A program made the position numbers and the translations under genes. Positions 11,647-25,074 of a stretch of 64,000 nt of DNA are shown in pieces. The stretch is from Typha latifolia. Its lineage: Eukaryota; Streptophyta; Magnoliopsida; Poales; Typhaceae. Below the pieces are notes generated by a model, which was not told where the DNA came from, made no database searches, and worked only from the letters and a program-made list of their open reading frames with translations. The stretch is from positions 3,018,850-3,082,849 of the forward strand of contig CM034113.1 in the NCBI GenBank assembly GCA_019914945.1. Reading direction: 5' to 3'. Positions within the stretch are counted from its first letter, which is position 1. Each line of letters starts with the position of its first letter.

Positions 11647-14394
11647 TGTAACAACCAAACCCTAAACACGAGCATAGCACGAGCCCACAAGGCATGTGCA
11701 AGGCACCTGACAACTCGGTTAGATGCTGGCAATCAAATAAACCTGTATCAATACTATAATTTTATCCAGAACATCTAAACCAAAAATAACTCAAAACTAC
11801 CAACAACATATAGATAATTCCTAATAGAGTTCCGTATAGGCCACAACACATCATCAAGAGCATTTCACTATTATATATACACAGCAGTAGTATATACATA
11901 ATTTAACATGTACAAAGTCACCTACTAAAATATAAAACAGAGGTAAAGGCATCATGAAATGTCACTGATACACCATATACCATAACGCATCTAGTGTATA
12001 ACACTAACCACACTCTACTCTTCACCCGCTGGCAAGACCTCTAAGAGAGTATCATGAATAGACCTTACTCCAAATCAGTGAAGCCAAACAGATAGTAGAT
12101 CAAGTACTAGATAATATGAATTAGAAAGAATCATCATGCTATGAATGAACATATAAGCAAGTCCTCGATAATCCTAGATTTATAATAAATGTTATGTTAT
12201 AACTGATCAAGAACACAAACTTTTGACAATGTATAAATAAATCTTTATGTCATACTATTATCGTATCACTCTAAAATATAACACATATGATGCATGTCGA
12301 CCATGTCATAATGTCAAACACAATGGTATACAAATTATGATAATTACTCAATAATCATATAAAATTCTTAGTATCACAATCATCACTGACATCTCGGTAT
12401 GACACCATCATACTAGACCACTGTGCATAGTCAATACCTAGTACTCGGTCTCAATATTATGCCTGAAGACTTAGAGCATACTCTACCACCTGCAAAGAGT
12501 ATCTTAAATATAACTATACCCTGCCACCCGCTAGGATATCAACATCCATCTAGAGTGGGCACCTTTCTAGCTGCTATAAACTCCATGAGGATAACTCGCC
12601 ATATATGCCTTGGCGAATGGCATGTGTCTGAATGTTTGCTGTGTATATAGACTAACGACTTCAGACGTAAGGCCAACATGATCACGACTATGTCGAGCGA
12701 TCAATCATCTCTAAGCACGTCCTAGCCCTCGCGCCCACTCGGATATCCTCACACTTTCTATCAACTATCATATTGATCATATTTCATGCTTTCCTTCTAA
12801 ATAACAAATCATATGCATATATCTAGTACGATAATAAATTAATGCATAACAATAATTTAGGTGAAACGAAAATCAAGAGAAAAATGATGCAATGTAGTCT
12901 CCAACCATGTAGTCAACACATTCATACCCCATGCTACAGATCAACTGGACATAAAATTGTAACAGCATAATCATCTCTAATCATCTCAATTTATCATCAT
13001 CATACTCATATCCAAGATCAGCCTAATTACATGCATGATAAAAATATGCTCGAATATAATCATCTCTAGATAAAATCATATAATCATATTGGAGGCCAAA
13101 ATATGCATGTATATAATATATAATATAACATAATTTGATAAATGTGTCTAGGGGATAATACTACTCACCACAACTGTAATTACCAAACAACCACTCGTAC
13201 ACATTACTACAACAACGATCAGTCCTCGACAACTAGGTCCACGGGGTCTTGGATAGAGGGGTTGGAATATAAAATTCTTTATAACATATAATGTCAGTCT
13301 TTCTATTAATTAAGATTAACCCGACTAAAAGATAATTTCTCATTGTAATCATATACTCTTTATTCCTATATTTGTTTTGTCATTTATTAACCATAATTAT
13401 ATTTGTATAGTCTTTCTATTAATTATATTCTCTTTGATAATTAAGAAAATAAGAATTAAGTTACTGCAAATAATTATACAAGAATATATAATATACGTAC
13501 ATAGCCCTAATAATTACTATACTAGGTATGATTAATATAGTAATTTATGTTGCGGGTATTTTGCTAAATATGATACAATTATATTTATTTACTAACTATG
13601 ATATAGTTAGATTTAATTCATATAAATTAAATATATTAGATTAACTAAACTAATTAAATAACTAATATCAATCAAATCTAATTTAAATAGTAATCAATAA
13701 TATGTATATTTTATATTTATATTTTTTAAAAAACTATACATAGTGTTGGGCTCAGCCTAGCACCTCAACATAGCAAGTGTTGGGCCGAGCCCAGCACCGT
13801 GTTGCAGGGTGCTACCCGAGAGGAGAAAAGAAGGGAAGGAGGAGGAGGAGGAGAAGAAGAAGAAGAAGAAGAAAAAGGGAAAGGGGCTGGGCTGTAGAGG
13901 ATGGGTATGGCCACTCAGTGGTCGACCTCTTGCTAGCGGCTCAAACCTTCGACGGTCCTGAGAAGAAGCTGAGAGAACCAGAGAGAGAGAGAGAGAGAGA
14001 TAGAAAGGAGAGAGAGAAAGGAGAGAGAGGAAGGCTCACTGATGGATAGAAGGGTCGACGGAAGCTCTTCCTTGCGGTCGATGACTGCTGGGGAACTAGA
14101 GGGAGAGAGAGAGTGGGAGAGAGAGCGAGAGAGAGAGAGGTTGAGAGAATGAGGTTAAGAAAAAGAGAAAAATTAGAGAGAGAGAGATGGTCACGCGGCG
14201 GTGACGGAGTGGCCGGTGGGCTCAGTCCCATCTCCACGCGTCGCAGCGATGTGGAGAAAAGTGGCTTGGTGAAGGTGCGTGGCACCTCCACCGCTACCAC
14301 GGCATGCGCAGCATGCTGGGCACGAGGCCAGCCACAGCGTGGTCGGTCGCATCGTGTCGAGCAAAAATTTTTTTACTACTTGGGTTATTACACA
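11647..14394 (-). mobile_element. Solo LTR of a long-LTR, Tekay-like Ty3 element
   Basis: Starts TGTAACAACC and ends GGGTTATTACACA, giving the inverted TGTAA..TTACA termini of long plant Ty3 LTRs. It interrupts a gag gene whose two halves continue on either side. The flanking 5-mers AGTTT (11642-11646) and AATTT (14395-14399) differ at one base, so they are a plausible aged TSD. It aligns with the LTR at 55763-58165, including the opening 'CCCTAAACACG', the 'CTGGGCTCAGCC' hairpin and the GAA-rich block. The orientation follows the Tekay-like element at 51-55 kb, whose pol reads on the minus strand. No coding content. Confidence 0.7.
13836..13875. repeat. (GGA)n/(GAA)n tract in LTR
   Basis: Triplet repeat GGAGGA..GAAGAA within the solo LTR, with a matching longer tract at 58020-58090 in the related LTR. 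The arginine-rich reading frame over it is an artefact of the repeat. Confidence 0.8.
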
Positions 14395-15445
14395 AATTTA
14401 GTGCTGAAATTTCTTGACATTTAGATGCTGAAGGATATGAGGATTTTGATGCCCTCCTCACTAAGCTTGTGCAGCGAACTACTATTGCTGCTTACCAAGA
14501 GGAGTTCGAGAAAATCAGTAGTACGTGCAACCCGACGTGGCCGAATGCACTACTACATAGTTCATTTGTATTGAGGCTGAGGGGGGAGATCCATGCAGAT
14601 GTGAAGTTTCTTCGACCTACCACCTTAGAAGATAACTTCCAATATGCTATCCTAATGGAGAGGAAGACCAAGAAATGAAGAGCCAAACCTGCACGCTTGT
14701 GATAAGTTGGGTCAGTCGATACTCAGCTTAGCTGCCGGCAGCATTTGGTGGATCGGTTATGGGACAAAGAACAGTGGGGACTTCCCAAGGCTAAAGGGCA
14801 CCACTTCAAACATCTACCGATGTAAAATAGAGTACTAAACTTATTATTCGGACTCTCACACCTACACAGATAGAAAAGCGAAGGGTTAAAGGTCTTTACT
14901 TTCGATGTGATGAGCGTTTCACACTTGGACATCGCTATATATGAGCTACGAGTAGCGTAATGCTCATTGACAATCAAGAGGACCTCGAAGAGGATGTTGC
15001 TGCTGAGGAAGAATGCCCAATAGTGAATCAGGAGCTGAACCAAAAAGAGTGCGAGGAGGAAGACATACTGGTAGAGATGCGTACTCAGGTACTGCGCTGA
15101 AAACTCTTTAAGTGGAAAGATTGATCAAGAAGTGATGTGTACATAACCTTATCGATTCAAGGAGTACACATAACTTCTTAGATCAACTGTTGGTCAAGTG
15201 GCTTAGATTGGAAGAGGAGCCGACAACAATGTTTGATGTGGCGATCAACAATGGCACGAAGTTGAAGATAAAAGTCTTTACCGCCGAATGGGAACAAGGG
15301 TGAAAGGATATGATCTTATCATCAATTTGTACCCTCTCTCCCTCCGAGGAGCTGACATTGGCCTAGGCACACAATGGTTGCAGAGCTTGGGTTGGTAATT
15401 TTTGATTTCAATGCTATGTGGATGATGTTCACGAGAGATGGCAAG
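14395..15445 (+). pseudogene. Ty3 gag second half, zinc knuckle and protease remnant
   Basis: Continues the gag broken at 11646. AYQEEFEKISSTCNPTW and LRLRGEIHADVKFLRP (about 14490-14630) are the C-terminal gag core. At about 14890 a knuckle-like GLYFRCDERFTLGHR follows, and then an acidic linker. The protease domain comes after, with several frameshifts, ending around a motif like GADIGLGTQWLQSLG near 15350-15390. At 15445 the sequence switches to LTR-like DNA, so pol is absent. The order gag, knuckle, protease matches the remnant at 40.6-41.9 kb and the chromovirus at 26-32 kb, and the three are clearly relatives. Confidence 0.7.
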
Positions 15446-16000
15446 GTGGTGTGACCATGACTATGCAATGACAATTCCAAATACAATCACATATGATACA
15501 TGGCGACCACTCGATAATCATGAATATCCTATGAAAGAATCAATGCATTTCTCAGGATCTTAATCATCAACGCCAACTCTAAATGACACCATCATAAAAA
15601 ATAACCATGCGTGGTCCACATTAGCTAATGGTATTTTATTAATATTATACTAGCTATTTGCTAAGGGTATAAATATCCATCTAGACTAGATATCCAACTA
15701 GCTAATAGAAATCATATAAGGATAATTTATCACATATGCCCCAGCAAGTGGCATATGACAAAATATTTACTATGCACACAGACTACTAACCTTACATAGG
15801 GAATTTGATATCATATCTAGTGATCAATACATAAACCTCCAGGTAAGCCCCAACCCTCGCGCCCACTCAGGTATCATCACACGTTTGATCAACTATCTTA
15901 TCAATGAGGTTTTTTTTAAATGATAGATCATATGCATTTCATCCAATATTGCAGTATTGTAATAAATCATGTAATTTAGGAATTTAATGGTGTTGGTGAA
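15446..16000. mobile_element. LTR fragment related to the long Tekay-like LTR
   Basis: Resembles 12300-12850 inside the solo LTR at 11.6-14.4 kb: 'ATACATGGCGACCA', tracts of the type 'ATATCCATCTAGA', and the block 'CCTCGCGCCCACTC'. It ends near 16000 and its left junction truncates the protease remnant. Confidence 0.5.
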
Positions 16001-16052
16001 GTCGTCAATAAGTTAATCCTAATAATAATAACCTCTATCTCTTTCCTTGCCA

Positions 16053-16067
16053 CCCCCCCCCCCCCCC
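16053..16067. repeat. Poly-C run
   Basis: Fifteen consecutive C in a pyrimidine-rich stretch. Run length may be unreliable in sequencing. Confidence 0.9.
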
Positions 16068-16070
16068 TTC

Positions 16071-17530
16071 CTCCTCCTCACCCCGTGCAAACAAATCCCA
16101 TCTTTACCTATTAATCTTACACTAGAACTAATCCAAACCAAAACTGACCCGACTCATTAGTCCTAAATCACCCCCACCCTCCTCTCATGTGACCATCGCC
16201 ATCTTCCCATTTTCCCAACCCTCTAACACCTTGTTAGGATGGAGAGAAAAGAAGAGAAGAGAAAATAACTTTCTCTTATTTTGTTTGGATATAATTGATA
16301 GAAAAGAAGAGAAGAGAAAAATAAATTTACTTTGTTTGGTTAAAGAAGAGAAAATGAGAGAAAATGATATGTTTACCATGGTACCCTTCATCTAATATGT
16401 AATTATTAGATAAATCAACACAAGATCCATAATATTACTCTTTTAAATAAATAAAGTATGATAAAAAAATAAAAATATATACAACCTATATTATCCATAA
16501 GCTATAATATCTAATATTCAATCATTTTCCTTTAAATTTGTTAATAGAATTGTCTATGTCTTATTCTCTTCCTTCCTCTCTCTCTGGGAGACTGTCGAAG
16601 AGAGACAAAAAAGTAGCTATTTTTTCTCTTTTAATTTAATCCAAACTAGAGAAAAATATTTTCTCGCCTGATTTTCTTGTTCCTCTTTTATCTTTTTCTC
16701 TTGTTTTCTCCATCGCAATTGAAACTGGGTGTAAGCCTAGCTGCCATAGACATTGATTCCTCGTCTCCACAATAAGCTTTTCCAACGCCTCTACTGTCAA
16801 TGTCTCCAATCGCGTCTCTCGGCTACCAAAGATTGCCTTAGCTTCCCACCATCATTTGTATCATCTATTGTCTTCTGCTATCCTCTCTATGTACCATTGT
16901 TCACCAAGCTTCTTCTATGCAATCTTTCTCATAGCTACGATCATTGTTCATTGCTGCTGCCATCGCCATCTTCTCCACCGCACTACACCATTGTTGTTGC
17001 TATCATTGTCACCTTCTTCTCCATTACTAGCATCACCTCATCACCACTATCAAAACCTCCAATAACCCTCTAGTCAATGTTCTATCAACCACTACTCAGT
17101 CGATAGCCTCCTCCACCTCCAGAGCTACATCATATCTACCCCAATAAGCCAACCACCCTATGTTGGCTTCCTCCACTTTGATCAACAGATCACTATTGCG
17201 TCAACCATTGTTTTGCATGAGGCCTCTATTGGAAATATTATGTATTTGATATGAATTTTTATTAACTTTGAGCTAAGTTTTAAGTAGGGACCACACATTA
17301 TTAATAATGGATTAATAGTGGATTTAATTTAGCTCAAAGAGTACTTTATTGTCATACATTCACTTATTCAAATCCATGAAAAGAAGTAAATAAAAATTAT
17401 CTCTAAAGTGGGTATCATGGGAATGATAAATAAAGAGAAGTGAATTTAGTAATATATTGGATTTTGAGAAATGTTAGTATGGTATATAAGTATCAAACTT
17501 TTTATAGGCTTTGGGCCCTAAAAGGAGTAC
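16071..17530. other. Stretch without a recognisable gene
   Basis: Contains AGAGAAAAGAAGAGA-type purine repeats (16230-16350) with pyrimidine-rich counterparts near 16560-16715, possibly a degraded MITE. A CT-rich stretch (16750-17180) gives frames rich in S, H and L without domain similarity. Confidence 0.4.
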
Positions 17531-19772
17531 CTATTTGTAATGATTCTATCACATGGGTTAAGTCGAGTTAAATTGGATCAAATCAAGTTAGTTAGTTAGC
17601 TTTATCTTACTGTTTTGAATTTTAAAGAAATCGGATAATCCGCATGTGGATCCTATCTACTAGGGATTTTTACTCCTATAAATAGGAGTGGACATGTGTT
17701 GATTAGGGGAGTTGCGGAATGAAAATTAAGTTAAATTATTTTATTATTTCTTCGTTATCTTTTATTATAGTCGTTAGATCATCCTTATCTTTCTAGGAGT
17801 AGTTGTAGAAGCCTTCCGATTTTTCAAACCTTAGCCATCTTCCTCCACTAGCAGCCACCCTACCTTTTGACTATCTACCACCCTTCGACAACTGTTGTAA
17901 CGTTGGATATTTACCATTTTACCCTATTTTACCCTACTCTAGTATTTTATTAATATCTTTTCATCCGGAAGTCAAACTCTTATGAAACTAGATCCATTAG
18001 AAATCTAACTTTTGAGGCTACCTATATATAATTTTTTATAATTTTCTTATGTTTAGATCGATCCAGATCTGGTTCATAATATTGGTGTCAGAGCCGACGT
18101 TTCTTAAACAAAGGTTATCACACGATCCAAGACGAATGAGGAAGAAGCGACCATGAAGGACTATGATCTCATCTCCATTCCTATGGGAGTTTCTCCAGCG
18201 CCCCCTCCACCACCAACAACTATCGATGACGAGCCGCCAGTGTAGGCAAAAGAATTTTTAAAGAATTTTCAACTGAGTCAAAGGTGAACTCGAAGGAGAT
18301 CCAAACTGCCATCAAGAACTTAATCCAGGCCTTAACGGCAATTCTCCTAGCCTACCATGGCCAACCCGCACCACCAATGCCACCGACCGTGATGGAATCT
18401 AGCAACTCACGGCAAGAAAATCCAAGTCATGAGAGAGGGGACGAGCCAGCCAAAATCGTAGCCTCGACCCCTCCTTCGGCCATGGTGGAGACCCCTCTGG
18501 CACTATAACCCTCCCAAACATTGACACTATGGCGAAAAAGCCCCCAGTGATGGCCCCAATGCCATCTTCCTCAGCCATGGTGGAAGCTGGGGCCAAAAAC
18601 CCTAGCTTCCCACGGGCAGCCATCCAGCCGCTCTCAGCCCCCGTCGCCACATTCGATACCTTCCATGGGATCCTCACACTTAATCCGGGCTGGCGATAGT
18701 GGATAGTGATAGTAGAAGACCAGACGAGCGTTGTTGATGACCCTCCTTGCTATAGCAAAATTGGGACAAGTGGTCATGGGTCTAGTGTTCCATTGACTAC
18801 CCGCGACCATGGTTGGCTCCCATTGGATGATTATAAGACCGTGGTGACCACCACAACCATCGGCGACCATCGCATACCGAACTCGATGGTCACACTCGCG
18901 GCGATATTTCCCAAGCGAAGCCACGTCGGGGTGGCTTCCGCAAGCCTCGCCATTGCCAGGGGTCTATAATAATGGGACTACGACCACCAACCATAGTCGT
19001 CGAGGTTAGGGGACCCACCAGCGAGGTCCCATGACTGCCATTGTAGCCACCCAAGCCTAAGCTCAAAATTTGGCTTCCACCACCACTCACCTTTGCTCTG
19101 CTATCACAAGGACTACTTGGAGGTCGATTAGTCGCCCACAACCTTGCCCAGCCACTATTGGTGCTCATGCAGCTTACAACGACACCCCTAGGTTGAAATC
19201 TAATTTTAGCCCTAGGGTTAAGTTTTTGGGTATTGGGTAAGAGAGATAAAGTGCACGTATTTTGAGGCATGCTAAATTTTTGTGATCTGACGAACTAGTC
19301 GGCCCGCGCTATCAAATTGAGTCATATCTATATGTAGACACGTGGGCCTACGAGCGTGACATAAATAAGAAGATCTCGGATAATCTGCATGTGGATCTTA
19401 TCAACTAGGGATTTTTACTCCTATAAATAGGAGTGAGCATGTGTTGATTAGGGAAGTCGTGGAATGAAGATTAAGTTAAGTTATTTCATTATCTTATCTT
19501 TATCTTTTATGGTAGTTGTTAGACTGTTTTTATCTTTCTAGGAGTAGATCATAGTTGTAGAAGCATTCTAATCTTCCAAACTCTAGCCATCTTCCTCCAC
19601 CAGCAGCCACCCTACCTTACGGCTGTCCACCACCCTCTGATGAATATCTTTTCATCTATGCATCAGATTAAAACTAGATCCATTAGAACCCTAACTTCTG
19701 AGGGTAGCTCCATATAAATTTTCATAATTTTCTTACATCTAGATCGGTCTAGATCTTATTCGTAATATTATT
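17531..19772 (+). mobile_element. Family-X LTR element, short, no pol
   Basis: Left LTR 17536-18081 starts TGTAATGATTC. A primer-binding site TGGTGTCAGAGCC (18083-18095, one mismatch to the iMet site) follows directly. A right LTR copy from about 19365 to 19767 repeats the block 'CTCCTATAAATAGGAGTG' and the end 'TTCGTAATA', but lacks its first ~100 bases. Flanking 5-mers CTATT and TTATT differ at one base. The internal 1.2 kb has no integrase, RT or protease, only short frames rich in P, S and H. Its right part matches the internal region of the larger family-X element at 32.9 kb in inverse. It is a deleted or non-autonomous member of that family. Confidence 0.7.
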
Positions 19773-22154
19773 TTATGGGTAAATAATACTATGTAACTTA
19801 ACTCACACATGAGTGCTCGACTCTGCTCAGTTCGGTTTGCACGCGGGTTAAGTCCAAATTTAATTCTTGCTTGATACAGGTTCGAATCTAGTATGGTTCG
19901 AGTTGGCTGAACCCGTTCAGATTAATCAATTAGTCTCGAATCTATTTGCATCCCTTCACCATGCTTGTTTACTGCTATAAATTAGACACATAATTTAGTT
20001 AATTCCTTTCAAGTCTTGTTCGAGTTTTTAGTCTGCATTTGAGAGAGAGTATAACATAGTTCAAGTTAGACAAGGCAATCACCACTTTTTTTCGAGTGTA
20101 AGGCAGTCATTGTATCTTGAGAGATCGATGTCCACTATTCTAAAAACAATTGGTGGAAGGCGAATTAATTTTAAGGAGATAGTGTCCAACATTAGACTCG
20201 ACTATACAAAATTTTTACATTCTGTAATTTATAAGTTTATTTAATTTACTTATTTTAGAATAAATTTCTTATGACTTTTAGAATCAGATATTGTTACCTT
20301 CAACATCCTCCTCTCAACTATCATCATCGCTGCCTTTTTTTCTTTATTGTTGTCACTGCTACCTTGTAGAACCACAAAGGAACAAAAGCCACTTTTATTG
20401 TGATACCATAAAAAACAAATCTCCTAAATTTAAATTTCAAAATCTGAATTTATGAGATAATGGAAAAATGAATAAGAAATTCAAATTTTAATAATTATTT
20501 TCTTAATAAACATTCTCTATTCTCTATTTTTTTGTATCTATGGTGGAGAAGAAGATTGATTCTGTCGATGGACTATTGGATGATGCATGAATACTTCACT
20601 TTTCGTGATCTTTGTGGCTATTTTGCAATTCCATGGTGGTGATAGGTTTTTCTCATTCCTCGACGATGATGATCTCCTCATGCGACTTGGAACTAGTCGT
20701 ACTTGACGTGCGTCAGAGTTTGTGATAGTCTAATATTCATGGCACAAGTGGTTTAGCAATAAAGAAGTGCGGAGTGACATAGAACCTAGGAGGTGGATCC
20801 TCCATATATTAGAATCTTTGGCTTTGATATCAAAATTAATGCAAAACTATGGGAGACAAGGAAGAACAAAAGAATAAACCCATGAAATCTACTAACAAAA
20901 AAGAAAGTAGATGATCTCAAAGTCTCAAAATATTTATTAAGTCATAATAAAAAGATAATAAATCCTTATATAGGCAAAACCCAAAAGGACAATAGATTAT
21001 ATAAAATACACATAATAAAAAATGACTAGGATACCTCAACATCAAAGTCGATCTTTTCCTCAAGACCCATCGCTTGTCCACAGCAGTTAGTTTGTAAAAT
21101 AGTATGCATTTATTTGGAGTCATTCTTTTACGGAAAAGGAAAGAAAATTATAGATGATGCTTGCGGAATAATCTTCCACCTATTTCCGAATTATTCACAA
21201 GCGTCCACATCACTATCTTTGACATTTAGGTCATCCATTTCTTTAATAAGAGAGTTAGTTGTTATGATTAAGGCAAGAATCATGAAACTAATTGGATTAA
21301 TGTTTCAAGTATATATCTTCAAATACGGTTGATAATACCAACAAGTCATGTAAATTATGGTTTCTCCACTAATCAATTGAAGAAGAAAAGTGATCAATAT
21401 CTTCACTACAGTGTACTAATAATAAGATGAATAACTTACAGAACAGTGTTTGCTGTTAATTTACAAAAAGATCTCAAAGAATGGATTACTACCAGCCTTC
21501 TTATTCTAAAATAACCTTTTCCAACTACCCTTAGCCCTAAAAATAGGAACAGTTACTACTCATGCGTTTCACCGGTCCAGAACAAATTCTCACTACTGCC
21601 AGTACAGTATTATACGTTTCAAAAGAGGAAAAAGTTCGCCAAGTCGCCACTGTTTGTCTTCTTCAACCGGGCAAGGCTCACGCCAAGAAGTTGCTTCTCT
21701 TCTCTGACTCCGATACTAACCATCCAACGTTTAACATGTTATATTTGGAAGACACATCCCATAATGCAAGCAAACACCCAGTACTTCATAATTCTTTACC
21801 TTTGGCGTGGATAGGATTATAGAAATTTACTGAGAATTTACTTTACTGCACATAATTAAAGTTGTGAGCAATAAAGTTGTTGCTAAATTTATATAGAAAT
21901 GACAAGGAAAAGTCTTAAACCAGCAAGCAACTGGGACGACACGAAAGATAACAGACATTGGACACTTGGTGCTAACACAAGAAATACGCACCCTAGTGCT
22001 CAATGACATCAGAATGGATACAAGATATGACAGCTAATTATTCTTGCTATTAATGACTAGCTATGGTGCAACATTTGATGTTGGTTGTGGCCTCTTCTTA
22101 TTGACACCTCTTTGGTCTAAAGATCTCTCTCATTTGCATTACTGGTTGGAGAAG
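19773..22154. other. Region upstream of the NPF gene without a recognisable gene
   Basis: Mostly AT-rich. At about 20820-20850 'TTTGATATCAAAATTAATGCAAAAC' resembles a degraded primer-binding site next to an LTR end of a minus-strand copia element, without further support. Frames here (for example 21562-21822) show no family resemblance. The last few hundred bases must hold the NPF promoter and 5' UTR, but I see no distinct TATA box that I would defend. Confidence 0.4.
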
Positions 22155-24276
22155 ATGGAATCCTCTAGGAGCTTAGGGAAGAAAGGTGGTATCAAGACAA
22201 TTCCTTTTATCATGGGTAATGTTCATCTTTCTTTTGCCTTTTTGTATGAATCTAAACATGCATGCAGTTTTGAGGAGCAGCACTTTGATGGCGTTCATGG
22301 ATCTAAATTTTTGTGTACTAATTCTTTCTATCTATTTGGTAAAGTTGATGCGTAGTTATGTTCTAATTTCACTTTTTAGGAAATGAAATCTTCGAGCGGG
22401 TGGCGAGCAGCGGGCTTCAAGCCAATATGATGATCTACCTGACTAGAGAATATCACATGAGCGCTGCTACCAGTGCAAGTACTTTGTTCATCTGGGGAGC
22501 AATTTCAAATTTCGCACCAATTATTGGTGCTGTCCTATCAGATGCCTTCTTCGGTCGATTCCGTGTAATTGCAGTGGCATCACTAGCATGCTTGACCGTA
22601 AACATCTAATTCTTGTTTTTGCTTCTCACTAGCATGCTATTACTCACTCTAGTGCTTGATGGTGTAACATGATAAATTTATCATTTATCAATCATCAACC
22701 ATATATATTTGTTCTTCTTCTGGTAGGGTATTACGCTTCTATGGCTAACTACTGTGCTGCCCAGTGCAAAGCCCCCAGCATGCGTCCTTGGATATTACGG
22801 TTGTCAGCCTCCATCACCATTGCAGATAGCTTTTTTATGCTGTGGTTTCATTTTCATGTCAGCGGGTGCTAGCGGTATTAGGGCGTGTTCTATAGCCTTC
22901 GGTGCAGACCAGTTCTCTCAGAGGAATGACACTGATAAGAAGAGGGTACTGCAGAACTTCTTCAACTGGTATTATGCATCAATTGGAATCTCAGTTATGA
23001 TAGCAGTGACCATCGTTGTCTACATAGAAGATACAGTAGGATGGAAAGTAGGCTTCGCAGTTCCTGTTGTTCTCATGGCATTATCTGCGGCGTCGTTCTT
23101 GCTTGGATCTAGTCTCTACATCAAGGTGAAGCCACACAAGAGCATGATCACTGACTTCGTCCAAGTGATCGTCGCAGCTGTGAAGAACCGCCATCTAGAC
23201 TTGCCACCAATGACCGATGTGTGGCGGTATCATCACAAGGAGGGCTCTGTGTTCATAGTCCCTTCTGATAAGTTCAGGTACTGAAAATATCCTTGGTATT
23301 CATTAAACTTTTAAGTTATCTTCATTTAAAGAGTTTATTCATTTTGGCCTACGTTTGCCTGCTCTCTTGAGACTTATGCAGCTTCTTTAACAAAGCATGC
23401 ATTGTTAAGAATCCTGAGAGGGAGTTGAACCCTGATGGATCTAGTTCAAATCCATGGAAGCTCTGCACTGTCAAGCAAGTTGAGGAATTCAAGTCAGCAA
23501 TCAGAGTGATGCCCATTTGGTCTACCATGATCATGTTTGCCCTGGTCCTGGGCCAGAGTTTCGGGGTGCTTCAGGCGGCTACAATGAACAGGAAAATAGG
23601 TTCGAAGTTTGAAGTCCCTGCAGGATCCTTTGGTGTGTCTTCCCTCATCACTCTGACAGTATGGTCAGGAGGCTATGATCGGTTCTTCGTGCCAGTGCTA
23701 AGAAAAATAACTAGGAGACCCGACGGTCTGAGCCTTAAACAGCGTATGGGCATTGGTTTGTTTCTATCAATTATCGCGACAATCTATGCAATGAAAGTGG
23801 AGGCAGCCCGACGAAGAACCGCGATTAAGCAAGGACTGCAAGATCATATGGGAGGTGTTGTTAACATGTCTGCAATGTGGCTGATTCCGCATGGTTGTCT
23901 GATCGGCTTAGCGGAGGCGTTTGTGGTAATTGGACAGGTTGAATTCTTCTATTCTGAACTTCCTAAGTGCATGGCAAGCTTTGGAGTGTCTCTTTTCTAC
24001 CTTGGAGCAGGCGTTGCAAACTTATTCGGAACTTTAATGATTAAGCTTGTTAATGAGTTAAGTGGAAGAGATGGAAGAACTAGTTGGCTGTCAAACAACC
24101 TGAACAAGGGCCATTATGACTACTACTATGGCCTTCTTGCACTGTTGAGTACTGTTAATTTGATCTGCTTTCTTGTTTGTAGTTGGGCTTATGGTGAGAC
24201 AGGGAAGAATAGGCACTTGGAAGAGGAGGATGAGAGGGACTACGGTGTGCAGGTTACTCAAGGAAGTAGTCCATGA
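22155..24276 (+). CDS. NPF: NRT1/PTR family (NPF) proton-coupled transporter, complete, four exons
   Basis: Exons 22155-22215, 22380-22597, 22727-23277 and 23382-24276, all with GT..AG borders, give 1725 nt and a 574-residue protein, typical for the family. The start is the ATG opening MESSRSLGKKGG, a short cytosolic N-terminus. The proton-coupling signature E-x-x-E-R is present as NEIFERVAS, in the first helix and split by intron 1. Further family marks are IRACSIAFGADQF, NFFNWYYASIGISVM, a cytosolic loop ending NPDGSSSNPWKLCTV, LPKCMASFGVSLFYLGAG and a final CSWAYGE helix, as expected for a 12-helix major-facilitator fold. NPF proteins move nitrate, peptides, hormones or glucosinolates with protons, usually at the plasma membrane. 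The sequence looks closest to clades NPF1/NPF2; the substrate cannot be read from it. A polyadenylation signal AATAAA lies at 24319-24324. No stop or frameshift; it is the only intact gene in the window. Confidence 0.93.
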
Positions 24277-24324
24277 TGCTCTCATGTATGTTCGGGCCTG
24301 TGTATCCATTATCAGATCAATAAA

Positions 24325-25069
24325 GTCATAGCAAAGTTTTGTGGTATATCTTATGCGTTTCATGCACAAAGACATCCTAGTTATGCTGATAAGAAAATAC
24401 AATAGTACCTTATAGGAAAAGAAATCATAGCTTACAATTTGCACTATTATCATGTACTCTTCTGCTATCTGGCAAGTAGTATTGTGCTGCCAATTTCGTT
24501 ACTTCTAGTTAAGTTATTTCTAACCTCTGTCGCATGACCAAGTTTTCGTGGTGCGGCATACTTTGACAAAAAAACATAGGTGCTTTATTCTGATTAGGTA
24601 CTTAAACAAGAGTACTTTCTAGAAAGATGACAATAAGTTTTTCTCGCTTTATATCTATAAAACCATACAACATCACACGCTGAGCAATTGAAAGATCAAC
24701 CTTTGAACCTTGCATTATACTGTGAGTTTCCATTTACGACAATGAGAATTCACCATATTTAGGTAATTTTAGAAAGTAGATGCATTTCCTTTCTTATGTT
24801 CACTCAACTAGATTCTGAAGAAGATTATGAAATGGTAGGAAGATGGAACTTGTCTGTGGAAGATCGAATAGTGGCAACTATGTCAGCAAACTGTAAAACA
24901 CTGAAAGATGTAGAATCAGCTCAGCTCTGGTAAAGAGGGAGCAATTCATCTGATTGGGAAGAATCAACTTTACACTAATACGATGTAGCATCAGCATGAA
25001 TTTCCGTATTTGGGGTATCTTTTCGACTGTCCAGGTGATTTTTACTTTCTTCATATGCTGTTTGTGTTA
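24325..25069. other. Intergenic stretch after the NPF gene
   Basis: No gene or repeat recognised. It separates the NPF 3' end from the TSD of the large family-X element. Confidence 0.5.
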
Positions 25070-25074
25070 CGAAC

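Noticed and set aside
13777..14424. Arg-, Glu- and Ser-rich frames on both strands
   Set aside because: Produced by GGA, GAA and GA repeats inside a solo LTR.
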